NCBI RefSeq assembly: GCF_002223055.1
Contig: NZ_NKFL01000006.1
Coordinates: forward strand, 1,302,001-1,366,000
DNA: 64,000 bases
DNA from: Burkholderia sp. HI2500
GTDB lineage: Bacteria; Pseudomonadota; Gammaproteobacteria; Burkholderiales; Burkholderiaceae
Reading direction: 5' to 3'
Both the position numbers and the translations under genes were made by a program. Below the pieces are notes generated by a model that saw only the letters and a program-made list of their open reading frames with translations, had not been told where the DNA came from and ran no database searches. Positions 1 to 8,554 of this stretch are shown one piece after another. How positions within the stretch are numbered: the stretch's first letter is position 1; each line of letters begins with the position of its first letter.

Positions 1-1
1 G

Positions 2-124
2 GAATACCTGTTCCATTGCGGCGAGATGCGCCTGCGCGCATTCGGCCACGTGCCGCGCGCAGCGGGCAAGCACTGGATCGAATTCCCGGCCAACGACTGC
101 TGGGCGTTCGCGAAAGCGGGCTGA
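2..124 (+). CDS. C-terminal end of an unidentified protein (partial)
   Basis: An open frame runs in from the left edge for 40 codons and stops with TGA at 122-124. It ends in HWIEFPANDCWAFAKAG and has the GC-rich third positions seen in the real genes here. Too little is present to name a family. The porin start lies 130 bases downstream. It could be the end of a short metabolic enzyme gene, but I cannot support a function. Confidence 0.5.
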   Translation, partial: EYLFHCGEMRLRAFGHVPRAAGKHWIEFPANDCWAFAKAG

Positions 125-254
125 CCCCGTCGCGGCGGCCCACGCGCCGCCGCGCATGCATTCGCGCACACCTCCCTTCGCGCTCCGCATCGGCGCGACG
201 CGTACCCGCTTTCTGTTTCAACCCGCCCACAAAAACCAAGGAGACACCGTCAAA

Positions 255-1346
255 ATGAAGTCACGCGCAGAACGTTCCATTCGAACAGTAGTCCTCACCA
301 GTTCGGCCGCGGCAGCCTGTATCGCCGTGCCGGCCGCGCACGCGCAGTCGTCGGTCACGATCTACGGGATCATGGACGCCGGCATCGAGTTCGCGAACCA
401 CGCGGCGCCGGAAGGCGGCAATTCCGTCAAGCTCAAGTCGGGCAACAAGAACACGTCGCGGTGGGGCTTGCGCGGCGTCGAGGATCTCGGCGGCGGGCTG
501 AAGGCGGTGTTCCGGCTGGAAAGCGGGATCGACCTCGCGAACGGCGCGTCCGACGACGGCCCCGACTCGATCTTCGCGCGCCGCGCAACGGTCGGCCTGA
601 AAAGCAAATGGGGCGAACTGACGCTCGGCCGCAACTTCACCGTCACGTATGACTACATGATGCCGTTCGACCCGATGGGTTACTCGCAGAACTATTCATG
701 GGCCTCGTCGTCGATGGCGACCGGCGGGCGCAAGGATGGCATGTTCACGCGCTCGTCGAATGCGGTGCGCTACGACGGTGAATTCAGCGGCTTCAAGTTC
801 GGCGCGTTGTACGGCTTCGGCAACGTGCCGGGCAGCATCAAGACCAGCTCGAAATACGACTTCGCGGCCGGCTACGAAACAGGCCCGTTCGCCGCGGTGG
901 TCGCGTTCGACCGGCAGAACGGCGCGGCCGACAGCGTCACGCCGGCCGATGCGGTCAACTATATCCAGGGCATCCATGCCGGCCTGAGCTACGACTTCGG
1001 CAACCTGAAGACGATGGCCGGCTACCGCAACTACAAGCGCACGTATCGCACGAGCGCCGCGAACCAGTTGAGCGACATGTACTGGGTCGGCGGCTCGTAT
1101 CAGTTCACGCCGACGTTCTCGCTGATCGGCGCCGTGTATCACCAGAACATCAAGGGCGGCACGGATGCCGATCCGACGCTCGTGTCGATGCGCGCGCAAT
1201 ACGCGCTGTCGAAGCGCACGGTGCTGTACGCAGCCGGTGCATTCGCGATCGGGCAGCATGGGCAGAAGGTCGGTGTATCGCGCGATGTCAACGGGTACGG
1301 CACCACGCAGGTCGGGGTGACGGCCGGGATTCAGCAGCGGTTCTGA
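255..1346 (+). CDS. Gram-negative porin, OmpC-like (Burkholderia type)
   Basis: This is a 363-residue outer-membrane beta-barrel porin for diffusion of small hydrophilic solutes. Residues 1-30 form a Sec signal peptide ending AAHA before QSSVTIYG, the usual mature start of Burkholderia and Neisseria porins. The body has the alternating strand pattern, the LGGGLKAVFRLE motif of this family, and a terminal phenylalanine (QQRF) for barrel assembly. I chose the ATG at 255 because AAGGAG lies about 10 bases upstream and it gives a clean signal peptide. An in-frame ATG at 156 has neither. It is monocistronic and convergent with the dehydrogenase gene that follows. Substrate preference cannot be read from sequence. 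Confidence 0.93.
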   Translation: MKSRAERSIRTVVLTSSAAAACIAVPAAHAQSSVTIYGIMDAGIEFANHAAPEGGNSVKLKSGNKNTSRWGLRGVEDLGGGLKAVFRLESGIDLANGASDDGPDSIFARRATVGLKSKWGELTLGRNFTVTYDYMMPFDPMGYSQNYSWASSSMATGGRKDGMFTRSSNAVRYDGEFSGFKFGALYGFGNVPGSIKTSSKYDFAAGYETGPFAAVVAFDRQNGAADSVTPADAVNYIQGIHAGLSYDFGNLKTMAGYRNYKRTYRTSAANQLSDMYWVGGSYQFTPTFSLIGAVYHQNIKGGTDADPTLVSMRAQYALSKRTVLYAAGAFAIGQHGQKVGVSRDVNGYGTTQVGVTAGIQQRF

Positions 1347-1534
1347 GTCTGATGCGGCGGATGGCGGCGCGCGCGTTGCGTCGCTGCGCCGCGTCGCCCG
1401 TTCACTCGCGACGGGCCACCGTACCCTTGTTTGTTGCACGAAGCGTGCTCGCCGTACCCATCGGTATCGTGAAGAGATCACGTGCGTGAACGGTGCCCGC
1501 CGTGCGTTCGGCCACGCGGTGCACCGCCGCTTCT

Positions 1535-2500
1535 TCATCTGCCCTCGTCCATCGTGAACACCGATCGCACGAGGCTGCTCGTATCGCCCCAATGCACGCC
1601 GACGTCCGCCAGCGGCACTACCCGCGTCTCGATTGCCAGCCCCGCCGGCCCGGCCGCGTCGAATACGCCGCGCACCGAGGCCAGCAGGCGCGGCAACGGC
1701 ACACTGCCGAGGCCGCTGCCCATCAGCTCGATGGCGGTCGCCCGCAGCACCGCGCCCGGCAGCAGCACATCCGCGCCGCCGATCGAACCGATCTGCACGA
1801 AGCGCAGCCGGCGGCCTTCGGGCGTCGCCTTCGCCGCAGCAACCAGCAGCGTCTGCGCGCTGGCACCCCACAAATAGTCGAGCACAACGTCTACGCCTGC
1901 GCGAAAGTGTGGCTCGAGCGCACGCGCCAGATGCGCGTCGTCCTGCTGCAGCGACACGACGGCATCCGCGCCCGCGTTCAGCAATGCCTGCGGCGCAGCC
2001 GCGTTGCGGCCGGTCGCGATCACCTTCGCCGCGCCGAGATGCTTCGCGATCCGCACCGCCAGCCGCCCCGACGTACCGGTCGCGCCGTTGACGAGCACCG
2101 TCTCGCCCGCGACGAGCCGGGCGCGCTCGGTCAGCGCGGCCCACGACGACATCCCGGGAATCGCGATCGCCGCGGCCGTGATGTCGTCGAGCGCGTCGGG
2201 CAACGGCACGCACCGCGTATCGGGCACGATCGTGCACTCGGCCATCGCGCCGAACGGTGCGGGCGCGCCGAAGAAATAGACGCGCTGCCCGTCATCGAGG
2301 CGGCCCACGCCGTCGACGCCGACGACGAACGGATAACGCCATTCCGACGAGTAATGCGTACCGGACGCCCGCCCCTGCGCGATCCGGCTCAGCGCGGACG
2401 CCGTCACGTCGATCAGGCGATGGCCCGGCATCGCGCGCGGTGCTTCGAAATCCATATGGACGGGACGCTCGCCGGCGCCCGTCACGACTGCTGCTTTCAT
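1535..2500 (-). CDS. Medium-chain dehydrogenase/reductase, quinone-oxidoreductase-like
   Basis: This 321-residue protein belongs to the MDR superfamily. It has an N-terminal GroES-like domain opening MKAAVVTGAG and a Rossmann domain with NGATGTSGRLAVRIA at about 138-152, a variant NADPH-binding glycine motif. The cysteines that hold zinc in classical alcohol dehydrogenases are missing, so it is probably a zinc-free reductase of the quinone oxidoreductase or YhdH sort. The ATG at 2500 was chosen because the family's standard opening starts there and GGAGTC precedes it. A longer frame to 2611 reads through the upstream gene. It lies 46 bases downstream of the 83-residue gene in the same direction and is probably cotranscribed with it. 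The AraC regulator beyond may control both. The substrate is unknown. Confidence 0.85.
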   Translation of the reverse strand: MKAAVVTGAGERPVHMDFEAPRAMPGHRLIDVTASALSRIAQGRASGTHYSSEWRYPFVVGVDGVGRLDDGQRVYFFGAPAPFGAMAECTIVPDTRCVPLPDALDDITAAAIAIPGMSSWAALTERARLVAGETVLVNGATGTSGRLAVRIAKHLGAAKVIATGRNAAAPQALLNAGADAVVSLQQDDAHLARALEPHFRAGVDVVLDYLWGASAQTLLVAAAKATPEGRRLRFVQIGSIGGADVLLPGAVLRATAIELMGSGLGSVPLPRLLASVRGVFDAAGPAGLAIETRVVPLADVGVHWGDTSSLVRSVFTMDEGR

Positions 2501-2546
2501 GGTGACTCCTTGAATCGGGATACTCGATCGACAGTTCCCGCGCGTG

Positions 2547-2798
2547 TCAATGCGCTTCGAGCCACGCGCGCAGCGTGGGATCGCGTACGTCCAGCACGTC
2601 GAACAGGCCAAGTGCGCGCAACGCGGGCAACGCGTCGATCGTGTCGGCCTCCGCGCGCGCCCGGTCGGCAGGCGCAGCGTTCGGGTCGGTCAGCACTCGC
2701 GCGTTGACCAGGAACGCGCCGACGGTGCCCTTGCGGATCGTCGTTCCGCCGGCCTCGATCCGGTCGGCATGGTCGGGAAGCATCTGTTCGGCTCGCAT
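2547..2798 (-). CDS. Small hypothetical protein upstream of the MDR dehydrogenase
   Basis: This 83-residue soluble protein has no signal peptide, membrane segment or cysteine. The middle reads TTIRKGTVGAFLVNARVLTD and the end is rich in charged helix-forming residues. CCGGAG precedes the ATG at good distance. It heads the minus-strand pair with the dehydrogenase and is divergent from the AraC gene across about 95 bases that must hold both promoters. I do not recognise a family. Its position suggests a partner or accessory of the dehydrogenase, but that is inference. Confidence 0.65.
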   Translation of the reverse strand: MRAEQMLPDHADRIEAGGTTIRKGTVGAFLVNARVLTDPNAAPADRARAEADTIDALPALRALGLFDVLDVRDPTLRAWLEAH

Positions 2799-2893
2799 CG
2801 TGTCGTACTCCGGTTGTCATCGATGGATGCAGTGTAGGCGTGCGAATCCGGCCGATCTCCGGTATAACGGCCATTCGATACCGCTATCCGGCC

Positions 2894-3703
2894 ATGTCCG
2901 ATCCACTCCTGCCCGCCCGATTCGTCACGTCCGACGACGGCCCGTTCGTCGTCGCGGCCGTCCTGTCGCAACGCGATCCGCGCGTGACGCCATCCCACTC
3001 GCACGCGCGCGGCCAGCTCGTCGGCGCGCTGAGCGGGCTGCTGACGATCGGTCTCGACGATCAGGACTGGGTCGTGCCGGCGATCCATGCGATCTGGATT
3101 CCGCCGCATTGCCGGCATTCGCTGCGCTCGTTCGGGCCGATTTCCGGCTGGTCGGCGTTCGTTGCCGAAGCACGCTGCGCGGCGCTGCCGGATACGCCGC
3201 GCGCGATCCGCACGACGCCGCTGCTGCGCGAGGCCGTGCAGCGGGCGGCGAGTTGGGAGGGTTCGGCGCTGGATGCCGCTCAAACGCGGATCGCCGACGT
3301 GATCCTCGATGAAATCGCATCGTCGGAAGTCGAGGCGCTGGGGCTGGTGCGGCCGCAAGATCCGCGGCTGATGAAGATCACCGATGCGCTTGCCGCCGAT
3401 CTAGCGGACAACCGGCGGCTGGAGGAATGGGCCGAATGGGCCGGCATCAGTGCGCGGACGATGAGCCGCCGCTTCGTCGCGGAGACGGGGCTGACGTTCG
3501 CGCAGTGGCGTCAGCAGGCCAGGCTGCTGCGGGCGCTGGAGCGCATTGCCGACGGCGTGCCGGTGACGACGATCGCGCTCGACCTCGGGTACGACAACGT
3601 GAGCGCGTTCATCGACATGTTCCGGCGCGCGTTGGGAACGACGCCGGGGAGGTATATGGCGCTTACGACGCGTGACACCAGGGATGGCAGAATTCAGTCA
3701 TAG
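2894..3703 (+). CDS. AraC-family transcriptional regulator with cupin sensor domain
   Basis: This 269-residue protein has an N-terminal cupin-like ligand domain, with SHSHARGQLV near residues 35-44 and IPPHCRHSL near 74-82. The C-terminal AraC/XylS domain runs from about 165 to 260. It shows two helix-turn-helix units, including ISARTMSRRFVAETGLTF and the signature LGYDNVSAFIDMFRRALGTTP. The ATG at 2894 is the family-like start; the frame runs back to 2840 without similarity. It is transcribed away from the small gene and MDR dehydrogenase, so local control of that pair is likely. The inducer is unknown. Confidence 0.9.
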   Translation: MSDPLLPARFVTSDDGPFVVAAVLSQRDPRVTPSHSHARGQLVGALSGLLTIGLDDQDWVVPAIHAIWIPPHCRHSLRSFGPISGWSAFVAEARCAALPDTPRAIRTTPLLREAVQRAASWEGSALDAAQTRIADVILDEIASSEVEALGLVRPQDPRLMKITDALAADLADNRRLEEWAEWAGISARTMSRRFVAETGLTFAQWRQQARLLRALERIADGVPVTTIALDLGYDNVSAFIDMFRRALGTTPGRYMALTTRDTRDGRIQS

Positions 3704-3815
3704 CCCATGCAGCTCATCTTCGGATCAAAGACTTTGGCACGCCCCTCGCTCCACACCTGCTTCGCTTCGCCAGGACGACCGGCCTTCGGCATGCATGTCG
3801 GCTATTGGATCAGGC

Positions 3816-4461
3816 TCATTTGCCCGCCTCCTGATTCAACGCCTTCTCCACCTTTTCGTGCAGTTGCCGGTCGTATGCCTCGGCCGCTTTGTCGCGCTCG
3901 CGCAGCGCCTGCATCTGCGCGTTCGCCGTGGCGTCGAGCACACCCTGAACGACATACGGATCGTTGCTGGCCGGCTTGTCCAACGAACTGCCGTCGTCGA
4001 CGCGGACGCGAATCCGATCGTCCTCGAGGAACTGCACCACGAAGTTGTACTGCGTGGGTCCATACGGCGGCACTTTTGCCACGGCTTCGAGCCATTGGTC
4101 GCCGCTACGGTCGTTGGCGTCGTATGGGTGCGAGTCACGCTCCCAACGCACGTGCACCGTCATACCGTCGCGCCACTTCTCCGGCACATAGACGCAGCAC
4201 GATTCGGAGCCACCACCACTCGGTTCCCCGGTCTTGCCAACCGGTGCGATATTCGGACCTCCCCCGCTTCGACCTTCGGCATCCGTGATGGAGAAACTTC
4301 CAACCCCATACGATGCGTAATTCAATCCGCTGACCGACGCCGGATTCTCGACCGCGCTGGCGGCAGGCGCCACCGGCGCGGCCACGCCTGCCTGCGACGT
4401 CCTAATGGCAACCGGCCACCAGCACGCCCAACGAGAGCGCAGCCAGAAGCCGCACCGGCAT
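3816..4461 (-). pseudogene. DUF3304 lipoprotein with a frameshift at the lipobox
   Basis: The body, read from about 4400 to 3816, carries the DUF3304 pattern: VSGLNYASYGVGSFSITD, CCVYVPEKWRDGMTVHVRW and a helical tail. DUF3304 proteins are small outer-membrane lipoproteins often found beside type VI secretion lipase effectors in Burkholderia, where they act or are suspected as immunity proteins. Here the signal peptide MPVRLLAALSLGVLVAGC, with lipobox LVAGC, starts at 4461 in a different frame and stops directly after the cysteine (GCH*). One base gained or lost near 4400 would join the halves. In the body frame the only start, at 4496, would give a basic N-terminus without a signal. It is downstream of the Sel1-repeat gene in the same direction. 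A sequencing error is possible. Confidence 0.7.
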
Positions 4462-4619
4462 GGCTGAAGGTCGCGCCCTGCGGCGCATCGGAACATTTTT
4501 CATTGGGCGAATCAACTTGCTTCCTCGAACTGCTTTCTGATCGGCATAGACCCGATGGGACTTGTCGCGCGTTCGAACCCTCATCGTGTGCGCGGCGCTG
4601 CTCTTGGCCGCCTCGTCGG

Positions 4620-5645
4620 CTAAGTGACCGCCTTCGCGGTATTGATCAGCGTTTGTATATCGCCGTTCCATTTGGGGAGCGGCGCTGGCGGCAAGGGCAA
4701 TATCTTGTCCAGGTTGGGAAGCTTCAATCGCCCATCGTAAAGTTTCAAGATATCGACGAATTTGCCATAGCGTCGAGCACGTACTTTGTCGACATGGCCG
4801 ACCAGGTTGGTGCCATTGTCGAGGTCCATCCCGTCAAATTCCGCAGCAAGGCTATCGGCACATTTGGCGCTTCCCAGCTTGACGCCTTCATGCAAGACGT
4901 TCAGTGCACGGCGTTTTGCCTCGAGCGTATTGGGACGGGCGTAGATCAACCCCAGTTTCTCTGCCGCATCGCCATACCCCTGTGCCAGCGCACATTCGAG
5001 CATCCTGGTTCCCACCGCCTGGTTGGCCCAAAAACCCTCGCCGGGATTGTCGTAAGACGCGGCCAGCTTGTAGCCAAGGAAAGCCATCGCGGCCGGACTC
5101 CCCATATCGGCTGCTCGCTGGAAAAATGCGTACGCCGTCCTGGCACCGCCGCCCTTGACCACTCCGTCGAGGTGATATATGCCCATCCGGTCGTATGCAT
5201 CGGGAATATCGAGCCTCATGGCCCTCTCGACCCACTGAATCGCAGCTTCAGGATCGTGTTCCGGTACGCCGGAACGATTGCTCAAAATCAGCGACGCCAG
5301 GTTGAGCATCGCCTTCCAGTGGTTTCTTCCGGCCGCCTGTAGATAGAGCTGATACACCTTGGCATAGTCGATGTTGTCGGCGGGTATGGCCGGATCGTCC
5401 AATGTCAACGCTTGCTGAAACCATATTTCCGCCTGCGGATCAACTGGAGACACCCGTTGTGCCTCAACTACGCAGGTGAAGTCTTTTCGATGTGGATCGA
5501 AGAGCGGCAGTTTTTCGTCACGTGGGAGATCAGACGTCGCAGTGGTCCACTGATGATCGACGGAAGTCAGGATGCCTGCATGCGCCGCCGAGACGAGCAG
5601 TAAAGCGGCGAGCGAGAAGCGCAACGCATCAATCAAAAATTTCAT
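4620..5645 (-). CDS. Secreted Sel1-repeat protein (DUF6396-like), T6SS immunity type
   Basis: This 341-residue protein has a Sec signal peptide at residues 1-23 ending SAAHA. About five Sel1/TPR-like helical pairs follow, such as AAIQWVERAMRLDIPDAYDR and AYAFFQRAADMGSPAAMAFL. The end, PPAPLPKWNGDIQTLINTAK, resembles the tail of the family I know as DUF6396. Such proteins occur with DUF3304 lipoproteins behind VgrG and lipase effector genes in Burkholderia and are thought to protect the periplasm. No effector gene remains here; immediately upstream is a truncated toxin gene. Its start overlaps the stop of that fragment by four bases, apparently by chance. Base composition is less GC-rich than the flanking hpa genes. 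The immunity role is inferred from family context. Confidence 0.8.
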   Translation of the reverse strand: MKFLIDALRFSLAALLLVSAAHAGILTSVDHQWTTATSDLPRDEKLPLFDPHRKDFTCVVEAQRVSPVDPQAEIWFQQALTLDDPAIPADNIDYAKVYQLYLQAAGRNHWKAMLNLASLILSNRSGVPEHDPEAAIQWVERAMRLDIPDAYDRMGIYHLDGVVKGGGARTAYAFFQRAADMGSPAAMAFLGYKLAASYDNPGEGFWANQAVGTRMLECALAQGYGDAAEKLGLIYARPNTLEAKRRALNVLHEGVKLGSAKCADSLAAEFDGMDLDNGTNLVGHVDKVRARRYGKFVDILKLYDGRLKLPNLDKILPLPPAPLPKWNGDIQTLINTAKAVT

Positions 5646-5908
5646 GTGCGGCCCGACTCGTCAGTGCCACCGATACCGTCACCATTTGACACGGAGACCG
5701 AACGGGACGACATCGTGGTCGACGAACAGCGCTCGGTGCTCAAGTCGGGACGGTTGCGCAAGAGGTTACGCTTCCACTCGTTATGAATATGCGCGCTCCA
5801 GCGAGCCCGGAAGCATCCACTCAACGCCAGCCGCATCAGAAAATCGCGAAGCGGCGCGGGATAAAGCACACAGGCATCGTAGACGGCCGTGAATGGCGAA
5901 CTCGTCAT
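5642..5908 (-). pseudogene. PIN-domain toxin, truncated at its C-terminus
   Basis: The first ~57 codons read as the N-terminal part of a PIN-domain ribonuclease: FTAVYDACVLYPAPLRDFLM, with the first catalytic Asp in YDA, then WSAHIHNEWKRNLLRNRPDL. A complete PIN toxin would be about 130-190 residues with further acidic residues. Here the similarity stops near 5740, after which the frame is serine- and threonine-rich junk. Its ATG overlaps the antitoxin stop (ATGA), the normal layout of a toxin-antitoxin operon, so the pair was once intact. The junction near 5740 looks like a deletion or recombination point next to the Sel1 gene. The remnant should have no nuclease activity. Confidence 0.75.
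5679..5741 (-). pseudogene. Possible C-terminal remnant of a lost gene upstream of the Sel1 gene
   Basis: From about 5741 a different frame from that of the PIN toxin reads EHRALFVDHDVVPFGLRVKW and then TGA at 5679-5681, 33 bases before the Sel1 start. It looks like the natural end of a protein, in the place where a type VI effector gene would be expected before its immunity genes. Sixty bases are too few to prove it, and the effector idea is inference from the neighbours. Confidence 0.25.
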
Positions 5909-6372
5909 TCGTAACCCATCCGCAGCTCCTGAGCCTGCCTGCTCAACTCATCCATTGCGTCGGCACTCGCTTGATCGCGCTCTGCCTTGTAGTGCATCAG
6001 ATCGGAAAAACGCACACGCCGATGCTTGCCCGTCCGGTGATACGGCAGTGCATTCGATTCAAGCAGCTTGATCAAGTGCGGGCGAGAAACATTGAGCAAA
6101 TCCGCCGCTTCCTGAGTAGTCAATTCCGCGTGAACCGGTACGACCTTGACCGCGTTGCCGTCGGCCAGCTCCTCGAGAATATCCACCAACAGCCGAAGTG
6201 CGGACGTCGGGAGTTCAACCTGATGCGCGCGATTCTCGTCGTCAAAGATCTGAATGCGCTGCGTATCGGTTCGCGTCGCGAGATACGCAGCCAATATGCG
6301 CTGCCCTTCGACAGCCGCCTGCATCTCGCGCTCGACAGGCAAGATCACGTCGGGTGTCGTGGGATGGGGCAT
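5905..6372 (-). CDS. Antitoxin-like DNA-binding protein (excisionase/MerR-type helix-turn-helix)
   Basis: This 155-residue protein has a winged-helix excisionase-type domain at about 84-125, with LTTQEAADLLNVSRPHL followed by the wing TGKHRRVRFSDL. The N-terminal half is likely for dimerisation or toxin binding. Its stop overlaps the start of the PIN gene (ATGA), the hallmark of this toxin-antitoxin family. The ATG at 6372 was preferred to 6408 and 6480 because homologous proteins begin near the VILPVEREMQ stretch. Two TATTCGAAA repeats just upstream could be its own operator. With the toxin broken, the antitoxin may persist as a harmless relic or autoregulator. Confidence 0.8.
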   Translation of the reverse strand: MPHPTTPDVILPVEREMQAAVEGQRILAAYLATRTDTQRIQIFDDENRAHQVELPTSALRLLVDILEELADGNAVKVVPVHAELTTQEAADLLNVSRPHLIKLLESNALPYHRTGKHRRVRFSDLMHYKAERDQASADAMDELSRQAQELRMGYE

Positions 6373-6410
6373 CGCGCTGTCCAATCGAGGGTTGCAGAAG
6401 TGCATCATCT

Positions 6411-6444
6411 TATTCGAAATAAACGGAAATCGTAATATTCGAAA
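6411..6444. promoter_or_regulatory. Paired TATTCGAAA repeats upstream of the antitoxin gene
   Basis: TATTCGAAA occurs at 6411-6419 and again at 6436-6444, 25 bases start to start. Each has the palindromic core TTCGAA. The local DNA is much more AT-rich than its surroundings and lies 40-70 bases upstream of the chosen start. Autoregulatory binding by the antitoxin is inferred from how such operons work. Confidence 0.4.
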
Positions 6445-6485
6445 CACGATATCGCCCCAATTACGCGAATGAAACCCCACTTGAC

Positions 6486-7292
6486 TTAATACGTCCCATT
6501 CCCCTTCTTCACGGCCTGCTCCCCCTTCCCCTTGAACTGCACAGCCAACCGCTCCGCCCCCCTCGCCAGCAGCGTCGTATCGACACCGACCGCGACGAAC
6601 AACGCCCCCGCCTCCAGATAGCGCCGCGCGGCCGCCTCATCGGCGCTCAGAATGCCCGGCGCCTTGCCAGCGGCCTTGATCGTCCGGATCGCACCATCGA
6701 TTGCCGCCTGCACATCCGGATGTCCCGGATTGCCGAGATGCCCGAGATCAGCCGCGAGATCCGCCGGCCCGATGAACACACCGTCCACACCTTCGACCCG
6801 CGCAATCGTCTCGATCGCGTCGAGCCCCGCCCGCGTCTCGACCTGCACGAGCACGGCCATCTCGTCGTTCGCGCGATGCAGGTAGTCACCGACGCGATTC
6901 CACCGCGACGCACGCGCCAGCGCACTGCCCACGCCACGAATCCCGTGCGGCGGATAACGCGTCGCCGCCACCGCCGCGCGCGCCTCGTCGGCGCTCTGCA
7001 CCATCGGCACGAGCAATGTCTGCGCCCCAAGGTCGAGCACCTGCTTGACGATCACCGGATCGTTCCACGGCACGCGCACGACCGGATGCGACGGATACGG
7101 CGCGATCGCCTGCAGTTGCGCGAGGATCGTCGGCACCGTGTTCGGCGCATGCTCGCCGTCGATCAGCAGCCAGTCGAAACCGGCGCCCGCGACCACTTCG
7201 GCGCTGTACGGATTCGCGAGCCCGAGCCACAGCCCGATCTGCGCATCGCCGCGTGCCAGCGCGGCCTTGAAGACATTCGAAGGAATCTGCAT
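6486..7292 (-). CDS. hpaI: 4-hydroxy-2-oxoheptanedioate aldolase (HpcH/HpaI)
   Basis: This 268-residue class II aldolase of the HpcH/HpaI family splits 4-hydroxy-2-oxoheptane-1,7-dioate to pyruvate and succinic semialdehyde, the last step of the homoprotocatechuate pathway. It shows the family landmarks [14 protein letters not shown] (catalytic His region), the metal-binding region with [13 protein letters not shown], and [14 protein letters not shown]. Length is typical. It is the distal gene of the hpaG1-G2-E-D-F-H-I operon, 12 bases after hpaH. The C-terminal tail is lysine- and glycine-rich and probably disordered. Confidence 0.95.
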   Translation of the reverse strand: MQIPSNVFKAALARGDAQIGLWLGLANPYSAEVVAGAGFDWLLIDGEHAPNTVPTILAQLQAIAPYPSHPVVRVPWNDPVIVKQVLDLGAQTLLVPMVQSADEARAAVAATRYPPHGIRGVGSALARASRWNRVGDYLHRANDEMAVLVQVETRAGLDAIETIARVEGVDGVFIGPADLAADLGHLGNPGHPDVQAAIDGAIRTIKAAGKAPGILSADEAAARRYLEAGALFVAVGVDTTLLARGAERLAVQFKGKGEQAVKKGNGTY

Positions 7293-7304
7293 CGCTCGCT
7301 CACC

Positions 7305-8108
7305 TCACTCGAAGTAGCACTGGATCGTCCCGAGCGGGCCGTAGTCGACGCTGAACGTATCGCCCGGCCGCGCCGCGCACGGCCGCGTGAACGAGCCGCC
7401 GAGCACGATCTGCCCCGGCTCCAGCGCGACATCGAAGCGCGCCAGCCGGTTCGCGAGCCACGCGACGCCGTTCGCCGGATGGTTCAGCACGCCGGCCGCG
7501 ACGCCCGTTTCCTCGACCACGCCATTACGCGACATGATCGCCGCGACCCAGCGCAGGTCGACGTCCTGCGGTTTCACCGGCCGCCCGCCGATCACGACGC
7601 CCGCGTTCGCCGCGTTGTCGGCGATCGTGTCGAACACCTTGCGCGGCCGCTTCGTGTCGGGGTCGATCGACTGGCTGCGCGCGTCGATGATCTCGAGCGC
7701 CGGCACCACATAGTCGACCGCGTCGTACACGTCGAAGATCGTGCAGTCCGGGCCGGTGAGCCGCTTGCCGAGCACGAACGCGAGCTCGACCTCGACGCGC
7801 GGCACGATGAAGCGGCCGGTGGGAATCGTGCCGCCGTCGGCGAAGAACATGTCGTCGAGCAGCGCGCCGTAGTCGGGCTCGTCGATCTGCGACGTGTTCT
7901 GCATCGCCTTCGACGTCAGGCCGATCTTGTGGCCCTTCAGCGTGCGGCCTTCCGCGAGCTTGAGGGCGACCCACGTGCGCTGGATCGCATACGCGTCGTC
8001 GATCGTGATGTCGGGATGGTCGAGCGAGATCTGGCGGATCTGCTTGCGCTCGCGCTCGGCGTCGTGCAGGCGCTGCGCGAGCTGGTCGATGATGGCGGGT
8101 TCGAGCAT
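7305..8108 (-). CDS. hpaH: 2-oxo-hept-3-ene-1,7-dioate hydratase
   Basis: This 267-residue cytoplasmic enzyme adds water to 2-oxo-hept-3-enedioate before aldol cleavage. The sequence is typical of HpaH and MhpD hydratases: [25 protein letters not shown] with the metal-binding glutamates, and a C-terminal [21 protein letters not shown]. The ATG at 8108 starts the conserved [18 protein letters not shown]. The frame stays open upstream through hpaF and hpaD to 9410, which is only overlap caused by GC-rich codons. It is in the hpa operon, 20 bases after hpaF. Confidence 0.95.
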   Translation of the reverse strand: MLEPAIIDQLAQRLHDAERERKQIRQISLDHPDITIDDAYAIQRTWVALKLAEGRTLKGHKIGLTSKAMQNTSQIDEPDYGALLDDMFFADGGTIPTGRFIVPRVEVELAFVLGKRLTGPDCTIFDVYDAVDYVVPALEIIDARSQSIDPDTKRPRKVFDTIADNAANAGVVIGGRPVKPQDVDLRWVAAIMSRNGVVEETGVAAGVLNHPANGVAWLANRLARFDVALEPGQIVLGGSFTRPCAARPGDTFSVDYGPLGTIQCYFE

Positions 8109-8128
8109 GGTCGGATCGGGAATGGGGT

Positions 8129-8521
8129 TCAGCCGGCCCGCTTGTAGCGGGCGTGAATGTTGTTGTGCTTGTACGAGCCGCTTTCGCTGAACTCGGTCAG
8201 TTCCATCGACAGCGCCAGGTAGCGTTTCGCGTATAACTCCGCGAAATGCGCGTTGATCGCGTCGAACAGTGCGTCGCACGCGGCCTTTTTCTGCTCGTCG
8301 GTACGGCCCGAGCCGATCTTGAGCGTCACGTGGACGAACGCGTCGTCCTCCGTGCCGTCGGCCACGCAATAGTCCTGCAGCTCGATCGCGCGCGAGCGGA
8401 TGCCGCCCGTCGGGAACACGCCGCCCTGTGCGATCAGCGTGGCGTTGATCGTGCGCAGCAGCGCGGGAATGCGCGCGTCGTCGCGAATGTTCGCGGTGTA
8501 TTCGACGACGATGTGTGGCAT
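8129..8521 (-). CDS. hpaF: 5-carboxymethyl-2-hydroxymuconate delta-isomerase
   Basis: This 130-residue protein is a tautomerase-superfamily isomerase. It begins [12 protein letters not shown], which leaves Pro-2 as the catalytic N-terminal proline after methionine removal, as in HpaF/HpcD and 4-oxalocrotonate tautomerase. It converts 5-carboxymethyl-2-hydroxymuconate to the oxo-ene tautomer for HpaG. The length matches the E. coli enzyme. An SD-like AGGAGA precedes the ATG. It lies 33 bases downstream of hpaD. Confidence 0.95.
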   Translation of the reverse strand: MPHIVVEYTANIRDDARIPALLRTINATLIAQGGVFPTGGIRSRAIELQDYCVADGTEDDAFVHVTLKIGSGRTDEQKKAACDALFDAINAHFAELYAKRYLALSMELTEFSESGSYKHNNIHARYKRAG

Positions 8522-8554
8522 GGCGGGTCTCCTGTCGAAGGCGTGGCGCAGCGC

